Source of the DNA: Emiliania huxleyi CCMP1516
Lineage: Eukaryota > Haptophyta > Isochrysidales > Noelaerhabdaceae
Assembly: GCF_000372725.1 (NCBI RefSeq)
Contig: NW_005198943.1
Coordinates: forward strand, 9,560 to 73,559
Reading direction: 5' to 3'
DNA length: 64,000 nucleotides
The notes under the pieces are model-generated. The model was not told the origin of the DNA. It worked only from the letters and a program-made list of their open reading frames with translations, and did not search any database. This document shows, one piece after another, positions 12,135 through 22,487 of the stretch; position 1 is the stretch's first letter; each line of letters opens with the position of its first letter. The position numbers and the translations under genes were made by a program.

Positions 12135-12359
12135 TCACTTCAAGTGAAGCGCGAACGCACACAAAAAATGATGCGCGCAAGAGCGAGCGAGCGGCTGTGG
12201 ACTCGGTACTCCTCAAAATCCCTGGATGTTGGCGGCCTGTCCCTTTTCTTTCTTTTTCGGTACGACTCGCCCAGCCACTGTGGGACTCGAGGTTCCTGTC
12301 TACAGATATGGGAGACGACGAAAGGGCAGCGCGATTGCTTGCGGCGAGCCGCGCTTCAC

Positions 12360-14340
12360 TTACTGCTCGTCGCGGGCGCGTTTGAGCGTCGCCTGCGCGG
12401 CGGGTGCCGCCGCAGCCGCAGGCGAGGCGGACGCGGCGGCGGCCTCCGCCGCCCGCTGCGCGAGCCTCTCCTTGGCTGCCCTCGCCGCGGCCACAATGTC
12501 GAAGCCCGCGAGCGGCGCGGCGGGCGCGGCCGGCGCCGGCGCACGCGGCGCGGCCGCCGCCTCTCCCGGATGCGAGTAGGTTGACTCGCCGGTCGCGGCG
12601 TTGTGGTAGTAGGCCCGCCCAGAGGGGTCGTCGTGCGACGTCCAGCCCGGCGGCAGCGGCCCGCTCGCGGCGATGGCGCTGGTGCCGCCAGAGGGGCGAG
12701 GGCTGCTGCCGTCGACGCTGCCGCCGGCTTTGGAGACGGCGCTGTAGCGGCTCCAGTCGCCGACCATGAAGCTGCCGCCGACGCTCCACGTCCTCTCCTT
12801 GTCGTGCACGTTGATGCCCAACCCCCGCAGCTGCTCGCGCAGCTGGTCCGCCGCGTTGAAGTCGCGGCTCAGCTTGGCGGCCTGCCGGTCCGCCAGGAGC
12901 TGGTTGACCGTCTCGACGTCGCACGGCGCGCTGACGTCGCCCACGCGTCGGTAGCCATGGTCGCGGGAGAGCCGCTCGCCGGAGAGGCCGCCGCCATAGC
13001 CGCCGACGCCGACGCCGACGCCGCCGACGCCGCTGAGGCCGTAGCCGCCGCCGTAGCAGCCGCCGCCGCCGCCGCCCCCGCCGCAGCTGTAGCCGCCACC
13101 GGCGGCGCCGACGGCCTGGGGCGCCATGGCCGCCACCATCGCCGCGATGTTCGTCCCCGGGGGCGCCTCGGCAGCAGCGTGCGACGCGCCGCCATACTGC
13201 GGCCCACCGCAGCCGCTGTACTCTTGCGGGGGGTGGAGGCCGCTCGCGCCGCCTATTCGTGGGATGCACCACGATCCGGCCGGGCTCCTCCCGACCCCGG
13301 CAGCAGCCAGCGGCCGCGCCTTGCCCCCCGGCTTGCGCCTCACCCTGCGGCCGCGGCGCCTTGCAACGGTTGCAAAACTGGCGCAGCGGCCAGTTGTCGT
13401 TGAGGCACTTTGGGCACTCCCAGTTGCCCTCGCCCGGCCCGAACCTGCTGGCGCCGCCGCCCACGCCGCGAGTCTGCTCGTGCGCGGACAGGCGCGCCGC
13501 CGCCTCAACCAGCGAGCTGATTGCGCGCTTGGCGAGGTCGAGCTGCTCCGGCAAGCCAATCATGACGATGACGCGCCTGCGCCGCAGCCGACAGGGCTCA
13601 GAGGCGGGGACGCCGCGGCGCGCAGTCGTGGGGGGCAGGGCTGCGTCGAGCGCTCGCCGGCCGACGGGCGTCGACGGCAGCCAGCCCTTGCTGTCGATGA
13701 TGATCTCGCACCCCGAGGTGGCGACCAGGCGCTTGTACTCCATGCCTCCCTTGCCGATGATGGCGGCCAGCCGAGCCTCCTCGATCGACACGTCCTCGCG
13801 CGTCGAGCCGGGCCGCATCTGCAGCACCCTGGCGGCGCGCGCCTCGATCCCCTGCACCTCCTGCGCCCGGACCTCGGGAGAGGCCGTTTCGCCGTGCGAG
13901 AAGACCGCGCCGGCCCCGCCGCCGCCGCCTGGCGCGGCCCCGTGGACCTTTTCGTTGATGAGGTCTCGTGCGCGGACCACCTGCTCCTCGCGTCCGACCA
14001 GCACAACCAGCTTCTGGTCGTGAGACCAGTAGCCGGGCGGCGGCTGCTCGTAGTCGCAGAGCACGATGGCGCTGCCGGTCATGCCCACCATCTCGCGGTA
14101 GATGGCGCCGCCCGGGCCGATGATGCGGCCGGCGCGGCCCGTGGGAACGAGCATCTCGTGCCGCACGGCGCCCCTCGGCGCCCGACTCTCAGCCTGCGCA
14201 ACCCTCCTCCCCGCCTCGCCGCCTGGGTTCGGCCAGCCAGGCGGCGACAGCCGCTGTGGCACAAAGCCGTAGCCTTGCGCTCCCGACTGCTGCTGCATCA
14301 GCCGCAGGTCGACCGTGGTCGATGGGTCCGTCGCGCTCAT
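12360..14340 (-). CDS. KH-KH-RanBP2 zinc finger-helical-WW RNA-binding protein
   Basis: Probable nuclear RNA-binding or splicing factor of 592 residues. Exons are 14340-13658, 13576-13344 and 13222-12360; the first intron is GC-AG, the second GT-AG, and all phases close. Domains in order: KH1 (residues 60-133, GRIIGPGG loop at 71-78), KH2 (from about 184, IIGKGG at 194-199), a RanBP2-type zinc finger (WECPKCLNDNWPL then FCNRCKAPRP), a Gly/Cys-rich low-complexity stretch, a helical hairpin like the cysteinyl-tRNA synthetase C-terminus (VNQLLADRQAAKLSRDFNAA), and a WW domain (LPPGWTSHDDPSGRAYYHN, then ESTYSHP). It ends in an Ala-rich basic tail. An A-rich/T-rich element (AAAAAATTCTTTACC in gene orientation) lies 40-60 bases before the start. 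If the first intron is retained, KH2 gains 27 residues in frame. Confidence 0.85.
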
Positions 14341-14531
14341 CGCTCCCGCACACGCCCAATCGCCGGGCGAGCTGCGCGCGGTAAAGAATTTTTTGGTGCG
14401 GCCCACCCCTCAAGGCGGCTCGTTTAGGCGCAAAAGAGGCGAGGCAAGGAGGAGACATGGAGAACGGAGAGACTGGGACGATTGGACACGAGAAGACAGT
14501 GAGCCACCACAGGCGTCGTTGGCGCACCTGC

Positions 14532-14936
14532 TGTGTGGCCTCGCCCTGTCCTGTTTGGGTCCGCCTGCTCCTCTTCAGTCCCTCTTTGCGGCCGATCGCC
14601 GCCTCTTCGTCCGCGACGCTCGCCTCTGCCGACTAGCCGGTTGCAGGCCTGCACGCTGCGGGGGTAAATGCGAGGCTCCCTCGCTGCCGTCTGTGTAGGG
14701 GCCTCCGCTGGCGCTCGTGGCCGCTGTGTGGCCTCGCCCTGTCCTGTTTGGGTCCGCCTGCTCCTCTTCAGTCCCTCTTTGCGGCTGATCGCCGCCTCTT
14801 CGTCCGCGACGCTCGCCTCTGACGACTAGCCGGTTGTGGCACGAATCAACCCAGGTCATGCGACCTCGCTGCCGTTGGTGAAAAAGGGCCTCCGCTGGCG
14901 CTCGTGGCCGCTGTGTGGCCTCGCCCTGTCCTGTTT
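14532..14936. repeat. Direct repeats with period about 194 bp
   Basis: A 110-bp block beginning TGTGTGGCCTCGCCCTGTCC occurs at about 14532-14642 and again at 14726-14836 with only a few changes; a third partial start lies at 14912. The segment beginning GGCCTCCGCTGGCGCTCGTGG is also duplicated (14700 and 14887). It looks like a decaying tandem array with a unit of about 190 bp. Confidence 0.85.
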
Positions 14937-15171
14937 CTCTCCACGCCCCACCCCTGTTCTGTTTGGGGCACCATGGCGATGACGCTAGAGGTTCCTCTTT
15001 TCCGCGCCCCCCGCGCAAGGCGCGCGATACACAGAGTTGAAAAGTAATAATTACAGGAACGCAGTGGGGTGGAGCATGTGTGGTGACAGAGGAGTGGAGG
15101 GCGTGTGCTCTGGGGGGGGGGGGGCTTTCCACGATTTTTTTCTTTTTGCGCATTTTTCACTTGTTTTCACT

Positions 15172-15890
15172 AGTTTCACTCGGATTCACTCCTATGCACC
15201 TTCGGTGAGGGTACATTGGCGCGTAAAAGGAGAGTCACACGGAATCGCGCGCGCCTCCACCAGGAAGGGCTACGCAGTATCCCTGACATCCCCTGGGATC
15301 CTGCCACTGAAGGCGGAGGGTTGGGACTCAAACGGCTTGGGTTGCTACAGGTACGGAGGGGACCTCAACGTCCTGTAGCCGCCAGATAGAGAGAACCACA
15401 CTCCAAAGCCAGAGAGTAGGCAGGATAGGGTGGGTGGGGAGAAGAAAGAACTGGTGCAGCCGAAGGGCTGGCGCAGTAGGAAGGAGAGCCTGGCGCGGCC
15501 AAGGACGAGGAGCGGCGTCATGGCCAGGTGAGCAGGAGAGAGCAGCGGAAGCCGCGCTCATCAGAGCAGCGAGCGGGCGGGAGCGCCGGACACGCACGGA
15601 AGTTCAAACTTCCGTAAAAGATGAAGTAAAAGATGTCCACGGAGAGTCCGTGAAGGACGCAGAGGCAGAAGAAGAGGTAGGAGAGGAGAGGATCTCCGTG
15701 AGTCTCCTGCGGGAAACTAGTGGCCTATCACGAGTTAGGGCCCCTACCCCAATCGTTATCGGCGAACTAGTTTCACACTCGGATTCACTCCTATGCACCT
15801 TCGGTGAGGGTACATTGGCGCGTAAAAGGAGAGTCACGGAATCGCGCGCGCCTCCACCAGGAAGGGCTACGCAGTATCCCTGACATCCCA
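15172..15890. repeat. Pair of 120-bp direct repeats flanking about 480 bp
   Basis: Copies lie at about 15172-15293 and 15771-15890. Both run from CTCGGATTCACTCCTATGCA to GCTACGCAGTATCCCTGACA with near identity; the left copy has one extra CA. The arrangement resembles the ends of a short LTR-like (TRIM) or other direct-repeat element. No coding capacity or tRNA primer site was recognised between them. Confidence 0.85.
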
Positions 15891-17572
15891 ACGCGCAGTG
15901 GAGGAGGAGCGAGGGCAGGTGGCCCGGAAAGCCCAATGAACCCCACAGAAGGGGCAACTGGCCGTGGCATGGAGCCACAGAGGCGACAGCCAAATCACGA
16001 GAGGGGTGAGGCCGGTCGCCGAGCGTCCAGAGGCCGCCGGGAATCGAGCCACCACCGTCAAGGCGGCGAGGGAGAAAGCACCACCCCACACCGCCGTCGA
16101 GGCGGCGAGGGAGAATTTCATGAGAATTTCGCGTATTGCGCCATCTATCACGCCTTGCGACAGCGACCGTGCCATGATGCACAATTGATCACCTGCATAG
16201 CTCGCGGCCTTAGTATCCAGCATTCAGTGACGACCTGATCGTACGGCCAGTAGGAAGGTGCCCTTCCAGCGCGTGCACGCTTCTGACGCAATGCGCGTCA
16301 CAAACTGCCTCGGATTGGCTGCTGGCACTCTCGAGGCTATGCCTACACAGCCTCGCGCGCATGGGCAGTCAAGAGGGACCATGCACCTTCTCACGACAGC
16401 GCCGGTGCCTCTCTCTTGGACCGGCAAACGTGGGGGTCTCGTGTCACCGATGTGGGACCAGTGCGGCATCGCGCCATCGACAACTCTGAACTGCGCCTCA
16501 CCACTGACCGGGAAGGCCGCCAAGTGGGCCAGCACCGGTCGCATATTGTGGCAGCAGTCAGTAGTGCATGTCTGATAGCTAGAGCAGCAGCGTCAGGGTC
16601 GCAGGGTCGGATCGTGTCAAGCCTCTCGCCCGGCCGGCCGCGTGCAGACGTCGGCCTGTCTGCTGTCTGGAGTGATCTGTCGGCGGTCAGTACGACCGAT
16701 CAGGTCGGAGTTTTCTGATGGTTGGAGGGTCTACCTGTATGTACTCCTCGAGATCTCTCCAAATCTTCCCTCTGATTAACCTAGCTTAATCGGGAAGTCG
16801 GTGCTAACGGAGACTAGCGGGGCCGGGGCCCCGTTTCCGCACTGCGGCGCGGCGCACGGTGCCTCCGGGGGCCCCCGCCTCCCCCCAGAGGGCGTGTGCT
16901 GACCTCCTTGCGCCGCTGTTCTCCTTTGTGCCGCACTTCATCGTCCTGCCCACCGGGGATCGCATCTGCTCGGCAGTTTTCTGGTGAGGGGCTGGGAGCT
17001 AGGGTCTCAGCAGACGCGCAGGGCGAGACGAGGGAGGAAGCAGGACTTTGCGGAGATCAGCAGGAGGAGGTACGAAGAGATTAGGAGCAGCTGCAGGGAC
17101 CCGAGGGACCATGTGGAAGACGGCTGGTGCTAGTCCCCCATCGGGAGGACGACCCCGGCTACTCGCCGACCACACCCACAAAGAACCCTGCACAAAGATC
17201 GCACGGCGTGGGCACGGGCGGGGACCTGTTACACTTTGGCAAACTCGCGGTCGAGGATCGACCAAAAGTGTCAAGCCGGTGTGTCTAGATGAACGGCATT
17301 TGGAACGAGGCAAGTGAGTGGCGAGGTTGATGGAGCTGGAGCTTATGTCGCACGGCAGCAGATTTGCACGTCAGCACATAGGCATCAGAACACTCGCCCC
17401 GCCGCATCTCCTCCTCCGCCGCCTCCATCTCCTCTCGCGAGAAGTTCCCCAGCCCTAAAGCAAAAAGAAGCGGCATCCGATCCGCCATCCTGGCGCACTA
17501 GGCGCACTATCGGCGGGCATTTGAACCGCTTGATCGCGGCCCCCCACTCTCTCTCGCTCTCGCGCTGCCGGG

Positions 17573-17941
17573 ATGGCCCTTGGCGGCGGCGCGCGGCGCG
17601 CTCGGGACGGCGACGGCAGCGACGGCTCCGGCGACGAGTCATCCGAGAACTACTCGCCACAGCTGGACCGGTCGCAGCGTCTGTCCCCGGTATTCGAGGA
17701 GCCCGAGGCCGACGCTCGCGTCTGCTCGCCAACGGCGCTCTCGTCGCCGCGCGGCGTGGCCCAGGCGTCGGCCGCCAGCCTCGCCGGGCTGAAGCGCGCG
17801 TCAACACCCGGCGGCGCGCGGTCAACGCCGGCAAAGGCAGCCACCGTCCCCACCGTCGCCACGCCGTCGAGCCTCGCCCTCAGGAACGTGACGCCTCTGA
17901 GAGTTTGGCATCGCGCGAGGCGAGAGTTTTGGATCGTTTGA
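17573..17941 (+). CDS. Hypothetical acidic/Ser-rich N-terminal exon
   Basis: A 122-residue frame starting at an ATG with a hydrophilic, Ser/Asp/Pro-rich composition (DGDGSDGSGDESSENY, then PQLDRSQRLSPVFEEPEAD). This looks like a disordered regulatory N-terminus, not random GC-rich translation. The last 15 residues change character, so the true exon may end earlier with a splice to a piece I cannot find. No domain is recognised. It could be an orphan exon or a truncated gene. Confidence 0.4.
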   Translation: MALGGGARRARDGDGSDGSGDESSENYSPQLDRSQRLSPVFEEPEADARVCSPTALSSPRGVAQASAASLAGLKRASTPGGARSTPAKAATVPTVATPSSLALRNVTPLRVWHRARREFWIV

Positions 17942-19021
17942 AACCAGCGCTTTCTTTTTTCAGTCATTGGATTTTCTGGTCACACGGCCTATTGCGAGGG
18001 GGAGTTTGACAACGTCACACATGGGGAGTTTGACATTTACTCTCAGTCAGCGCTTTGATCCCAATGACCACACATGTGTGTGACTCGCCTACTAGTGTGG
18101 AGACGCTGTGTACTGGGACCTTGTTGTCCTACCTAGCACGCGAGTACCCGTGTGGATCGGAGGTAACAGAGCAGCAGCCAGGAGCCTTCGCCAACTAAAG
18201 AACACAGCACCGATGCCGACTTAGTGTGGGGAGGGTCGGCGAGCACTCACTCACTAGGCGGCGCCGCAGGGCCGGGGCACTGGCCACGGCCTCGCCGACC
18301 ACTAGAAGGCGGCCCGCCCACTACGCACACCAACTTAGTGCGCGGGGTGGCGGGAGGCACTCACCCACTAGCCTGCTCGCCCGCGGCCCACTCACTACGC
18401 GCACTAACTTAGTGCGCGGGGTGGCGGGAGGCACTCACTTCCGCGCACTAAGCGTTAGTGCGCGTAGTAGCCGAGCCCGCCTCCGTCCGCCGGCGAAGGG
18501 CACTACGAGCGGCCCGCCGGACCACTCCCCTCGCGGCCGGCCGGAGGCACTCACTTCCGCGCACTAAGTTAGTGCGCATAGTGTCGTCCCGGCCTCCGAC
18601 CACGACTCCCGGGAGCACTTCACCACTTGACCCGCCTCGGCGCACCACTAGCCCTCGTCCAGCTCACAGACTAACTTGCGTCGACTTAGTTCCCGCAGGG
18701 CCCGGGACCACTCACTCACTACAGCATCTGTGCTCTTCACACGACCTGGCGAAGGCTCCTGCAGCAGCAGGTAGGTAGGTAGGTTAGAAAGGTGAAGAAC
18801 AGCCAGGCTCGGACTGGACACCAACGCGGTATGGGTGGACGCTGGACAGATGATGACGACACGCACGAGCGACACACAGACACAAACAGGCTCACAAGAC
18901 ACACAGCCATCTGGCTGCCACACACCCTGAGTCGGCGTACACAGCAGCATTTAAAAAATCAAAATATTAACAACGAAGGCGCTCTCAAAAAAAATCATTT
19001 TTTTGGTGGCAGGTGAGAGCA
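17942..19021. other. Intergenic region with palindrome cluster and 5' flank of the AP2-like gene
   Basis: No gene is supported. It contains the 18.3-18.6 kb palindrome cluster, a short AGGT tandem near 18770-18784 and, at 18985-19010, an A-run/T-run element (AAAAAAAATCATTTTTTTGG) ending 12 bases before the ATG at 19022. The element's 3' edge, GGCAG followed by GTGAGAGC, also looks like a splice acceptor, so an upstream exon cannot be excluded. Confidence 0.5.
18301..18590. repeat. Cluster of GCACTAA/TTAGTGC palindromes in short direct repeats
   Basis: Near-palindromes built on GCGCACTAA...TTAGTGCGC occur at about 18325, 18398, 18447 and 18560. They are embedded in repeated flanks: TTAGTGCGCGGGGTGGCGGG at 18335 and 18410, and GGAGGCACTCACTTCCGCG at 18428 and 18542. 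Each palindrome could fold as a hairpin or bind a dimeric protein. There is no gene inside. Confidence 0.8.
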
Positions 19022-19749
19022 ATGCACTCGCTGTCGCTGTCGCGCCTCGCCTGCGGCTGCGACGTCCACCTCACAGCTGAGCAGGCGCGTGCCTTGGCGA
19101 AGAAGGAGGGCCTCTCGCTCGTGGAACGCAAGAACGCCACCGGCTTCGCGGGCGTCATCGAGTCCACTTCGCGGTTGCACCCTTTCGCCGTCTTGGACAC
19201 CCGGCCGACGACTGATGGCAGCATCGATGGCAGCATCGGCAAGGCAAAGAAGAAGATCCTGGGCAAGTTCGTGACGGCGGAGCACGCCGCGCTCGCGTAC
19301 GCCAGGCATGTGGCCGAGGTTGGCGTGCGGGCCCGCGGTGGCTGGAGGGCGGGGTCGGGCAGGAAGCGAGCCGCTGATGCATCGACTGGAGCAGAGGCTT
19401 GGTGGAAGTACCGTAGCGAGGAGAGGGGAAGGATCGAGGCGATGAGTGCCGAGGCCGCTGGGGAGGCCGCGGTAAAGGAGGGCGCGAACAGGGTGAGCAC
19501 GGCGATCAACCCGTCGGGCTATAAAGGCGTCATTATGCGGGCCAGCACGGCGGAAGGCGGCCCGACGGCCTACTCCGCACACTGGCAGCCGTGCGCGAGC
19601 GACGCGAAGCGCCTCGGCAAGAAGGGCCTGCGCTTCGGCGTGTGGTCCTGCCCGGAGCACGCCGCGCTTGTTCTCGCGCGGGAGAGCAAGCGCGTCCTCG
19701 CGGAGGCGGAGGCGGCGGAGACGGCGGCGGAGGCGGAGGCGGAGGCGGA

Positions 19750-19788
<39 letters not shown>

Positions 19789-20074
19789 AGCGAATGCAGC
19801 AGCGGCGGCGGCGCGACAATGGGCGACGCCTGCGGCAGCGGCGTCGGTACCCGCTGCCGGCCGTGATCTGCAGGGACCTTTGGCGCGCGAGGAGGCGAGC
19901 GGCGCTGCAACATCATCGTGGAACTTGCAATGCCTCGCTGACGTGGCTGGGTGCAAGGCGCCGGTCGATCCGCTACTCGCTCAAGGGCGAGGTGACCCGC
20001 AGCGCTCTCGGCGCGACCGCGCGGATCTGGCTGCTCAGGACGGCGGAGCCGGTACAGCACGGCGGGTCGAGTGA
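19022..20074 (+). CDS. AP2/ERF-like DNA-binding domain protein with polyalanine tract
   Basis: Two AP2-like segments are visible. The first (about residues 40-95) reads NATGFAGVIESTSRLHPFAV, then KKKILGKFVTAEHAALAYARH. The second (about 165-225) reads NPSGYKGVIMRAST, then RFGVWSCPEHAALVLARES. Both keep the Gly-x-x-Gly-Val strand, the Gly-Lys/Val-Phe/Trp strand and the AEHAALAYAR-type helix of AP2 domains, so a DNA-binding regulator is likely. After the second domain a GCG-repeat tract encodes AEAEAEAEA then polyalanine (19735-19800). The last about 90 residues are less protein-like and may include an intron. The ATG at 19022 is the first in frame. Confidence 0.65.
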
Positions 20075-20177
20075 CGGGAGGGCGCTGCGGCGGTTATGGC
20101 GGCGGGATGTCCACCGCGGAGCGCCGCCGCAGCCGGACCTACCCCACCCGACGAGCGGCTGATCTCTGCGCTGGTGG

Positions 20178-20908
20178 GCTGCTGCGCTGCTGGTCTGGAC
20201 GCGGCGCTCGCCGATGCTGCGCTGGCCGACGCTGCGGCGGCGGCGGGGTGCCTGAAGGAGGGAGAGGGGGCCGGTGGCGAGTGCTTGGCTGGGCGGCTCT
20301 AGCTGCCCCGCCGGCGCCGGCTTGGCTCGGCAGACGCTGCCTTCGCTTGCCGCTGCTGGCGGCCGAGCCGGCGCTTGCGGTGCGGCGTCTTGAGGGAGTG
20401 GACAGAGGGCTGGCACGGCTGCCCGATGCCCTCGCTCCTCAGGCCGCAGCGCGGCGCGCCCGCTCTGCCGTTGCTCCCGCGGGCTGCAGCGTCGCAGTCG
20501 GCCAAGTGCGACTCGCGTGCACTGCCAGAGTGGGACCCCCTCGCCCTCCGCTCGCGCGCCACGGCCCACGCGCACGGCGCAGTGGTGGATACGCTGCTGC
20601 GCTGCTGGTCTGGACGCGGCGCTCGCCGATGCTGCGCTGGCCGACGCTGCGGCGGCGGCGGGGTGCCTGAAGGAGGGAGAGGGGGCCGGTGGCGAGTGCT
20701 TGGCTGGGCGGCTCTAGCTGCCCCGCCGGCGCCGGCTTGGCTAGGTAGACGCTGCATTCGTTTGCCGCTGCTGGCGGCCGAGCCGGCGCTTGCGGTGCGG
20801 CGTCTTGAGGGAGTGGACAGAGGGCTGGCACGGCTGCCCGATGCCCTCGCTCCTCAGGCCGCAGCGCGGCGCGCCCGCTCTGCCGTTGCTCCCCAGGCTG
20901 CAGCGTCG
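20178..20908. repeat. Direct duplication of about 316 bp, offset 415 bp
   Basis: Copy 1 spans about 20178-20494 and copy 2 about 20593-20908. Both start GCTGCGCTGCTGGTCTGG and end near GCCGTTGCTCCC, then GCTGCAGCGTCG, with only a handful of substitutions. They are separated by about 100 bp of unrelated sequence. This is a recent segmental duplication just downstream of the AP2-like gene. Confidence 0.9.
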
Positions 20909-21420
20909 ACTCCTCGGCCTCCGCGCCGCTCGCGCGCCACGGCGCCCAGATGCGCCCACGTGCACGCCGGCATGCCCATGGCGCGTGCAGGCCCCACTCT
21001 AGCACGCGTGCGGCAGTTTCATCATAAAGTATTGTGTCTCACACCTAGCGCACCAACATGTTTTTGGAATTTTGCCGATCTCGCTTCTCGGCAGCACACA
21101 CATTCCACACACGAAAGACGAATCGCACCAGGATCGACGCGGCGGAGATACGGCGCTTGACGGCATATACGGGTGCAGGAACGGCGTACGCGGTACGCAA
21201 GAACGGGTACGCACTCATCCGGCGGGTACGCAATCATCAGAGCACGCACGGTGGCCCACGCGCACGAAACGTATGAAAGTGACTCAACGACGCCGCGCTC
21301 AAGGGACAAAGCGGCGGGCCACGCGGCGCGGGGCGATCACGCGGATCAAGGCCCCGTCTGCGCCTCCGCAATCTCTTGCGCAGTCGCGTAGATCATCCAG
21401 TCGAGGAGGGCCCCCTCACT

Positions 21421-21571
21421 CACGGAGGATGCTGTGCTCGAGCCGGACGCGGGGGTGAGGAAGTGGGACGAGCACGTCGACGGGGCCGTGCCGGAGCCGC
21501 GCCGGTTCCACCGCGTCGTGTCCCTCAGCGGAGTCCTCCTCGAGCCCTCGTCGTCGGCGCCCTCTCTGTGA
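21421..21571 (+). CDS. Possible 3' terminal exon of an unknown gene
   Basis: This frame reads EDAVLEPDAGVRKWDEHVDG, then AVPEPRRFHRVVSLSGVLLE, then PSSSAPSL and a TGA stop at 21569-21571. The composition is much more protein-like than the surrounding sequence and suggests a C-terminal exon. No upstream exon could be joined with confidence. The opposite strand carries a long competing frame, so strand assignment is unsure. Confidence 0.28.
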
Positions 21572-22487
21572 AGACGCGGTGGGCGGGGAGGGGAGGGGGG
21601 AGGGGAGGGTGGAGGAGAATGGCGAGAGGCGACCGGGGCGTGGCGTTAGGGGCGAGGGCGGGGCGGAGGGCGACGGCGGGGGAGGGGTGGTGCGCCTGCA
21701 TGGAGGAAACGTCTGCCTCGAGCTGGGCTCGGCGGTCGCGGGCTCGGTCAGGCTCAGCATGAGCGGCAGCGCCTCGGGCGCGCCCTCCTTTGAGGTCAGC
21801 GCCGCCGTGGCACCATTCCGAGCGCATTCTTCCTCGCCGCCTCCTCTGCGGCGTGACCGTGAAGTAGCAAGTACGTCCGATGTCGCATCGCCAGCATCCA
21901 AGATCTGTCTCTGCCTGTCGCTCACCACTCGCCCGTATCCCAGCGTAAGGGCGAATTCTCCAAAGGGCCCTATCCTCGTCGCAAGCTCCAGCGGGTGTCG
22001 GTACGGTCGTCGTCCTCGTAGCCCATGGGACGGCTTAGGGTCTCCCTCGTCCTTTGTCGGGTCTCCGCTAGCCTCTGCCTCGTCGCCGACTGTGTCTTGG
22101 AGGAAAACAGCCTCAGACACGGCTCAGAGCCCCCCCAAAATGACGAATTCCACGGAGTTTCCCCGGGGTTTCCCGAGGAAACTAGAGGGTGTTGTAGGGA
22201 AACGAGCAGGAAACACGGAAAGGAAACCAGGTAGGGTGCGAGCGAGGAAACCCTCGGAAAGGCCAATATGAACATCGCATTCGCCTTCCTCGTACCCAGC
22301 GCTGGCTTCTGACTGTCGTTGCTGTCTCTCCCTTCTCGACTGTCTCTGAGCTTGTGCGTCTTGGGTCCGTGGTTGTGAAATTGTGTGTGAACAGCGTCAT
22401 GAACAGCGTAAAACAAAAACCTCGCCGTCATGAACAGCGTAAAAAAGCGCGTGGCTCACCGCCGGTCGGCACCTCGCAAAAACACCT

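Larger units (their letters stand above)
14341..17572. other. Repeat-rich intergenic region, no supported gene
   Basis: The stretch holds the direct repeats at 14532-14936, a poly-G run near 15110-15122, the 120-bp repeat pair at 15.2 and 15.8 kb, and a short tandem of GTC(A/G)AGGCGGCGAGGGAG units near 16048-16115. Open frames between 15.4 and 17.3 kb lack domains. A fragment around 16896-17084 (MLTSLRRCSPLCRTSSSCPP) could be an exon, but nothing confirms it. Confidence 0.5.
20075..22487. other. Repeat-bearing stretch, mostly without supported genes
   Basis: It holds the 316-bp duplication (20.2-20.9 kb) and, at 21.4-22.1 kb, competing open frames on both strands. The minus-strand frame 21416-22120 (start MSEAVFLQDTVGDEAEASGD; inner segment FGEFALTLGYGRVVSDRQRQ) is plausible at its N-terminus but becomes Pro/Ser low complexity. 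The short plus-strand exon listed separately is the alternative. Confidence 0.45.
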
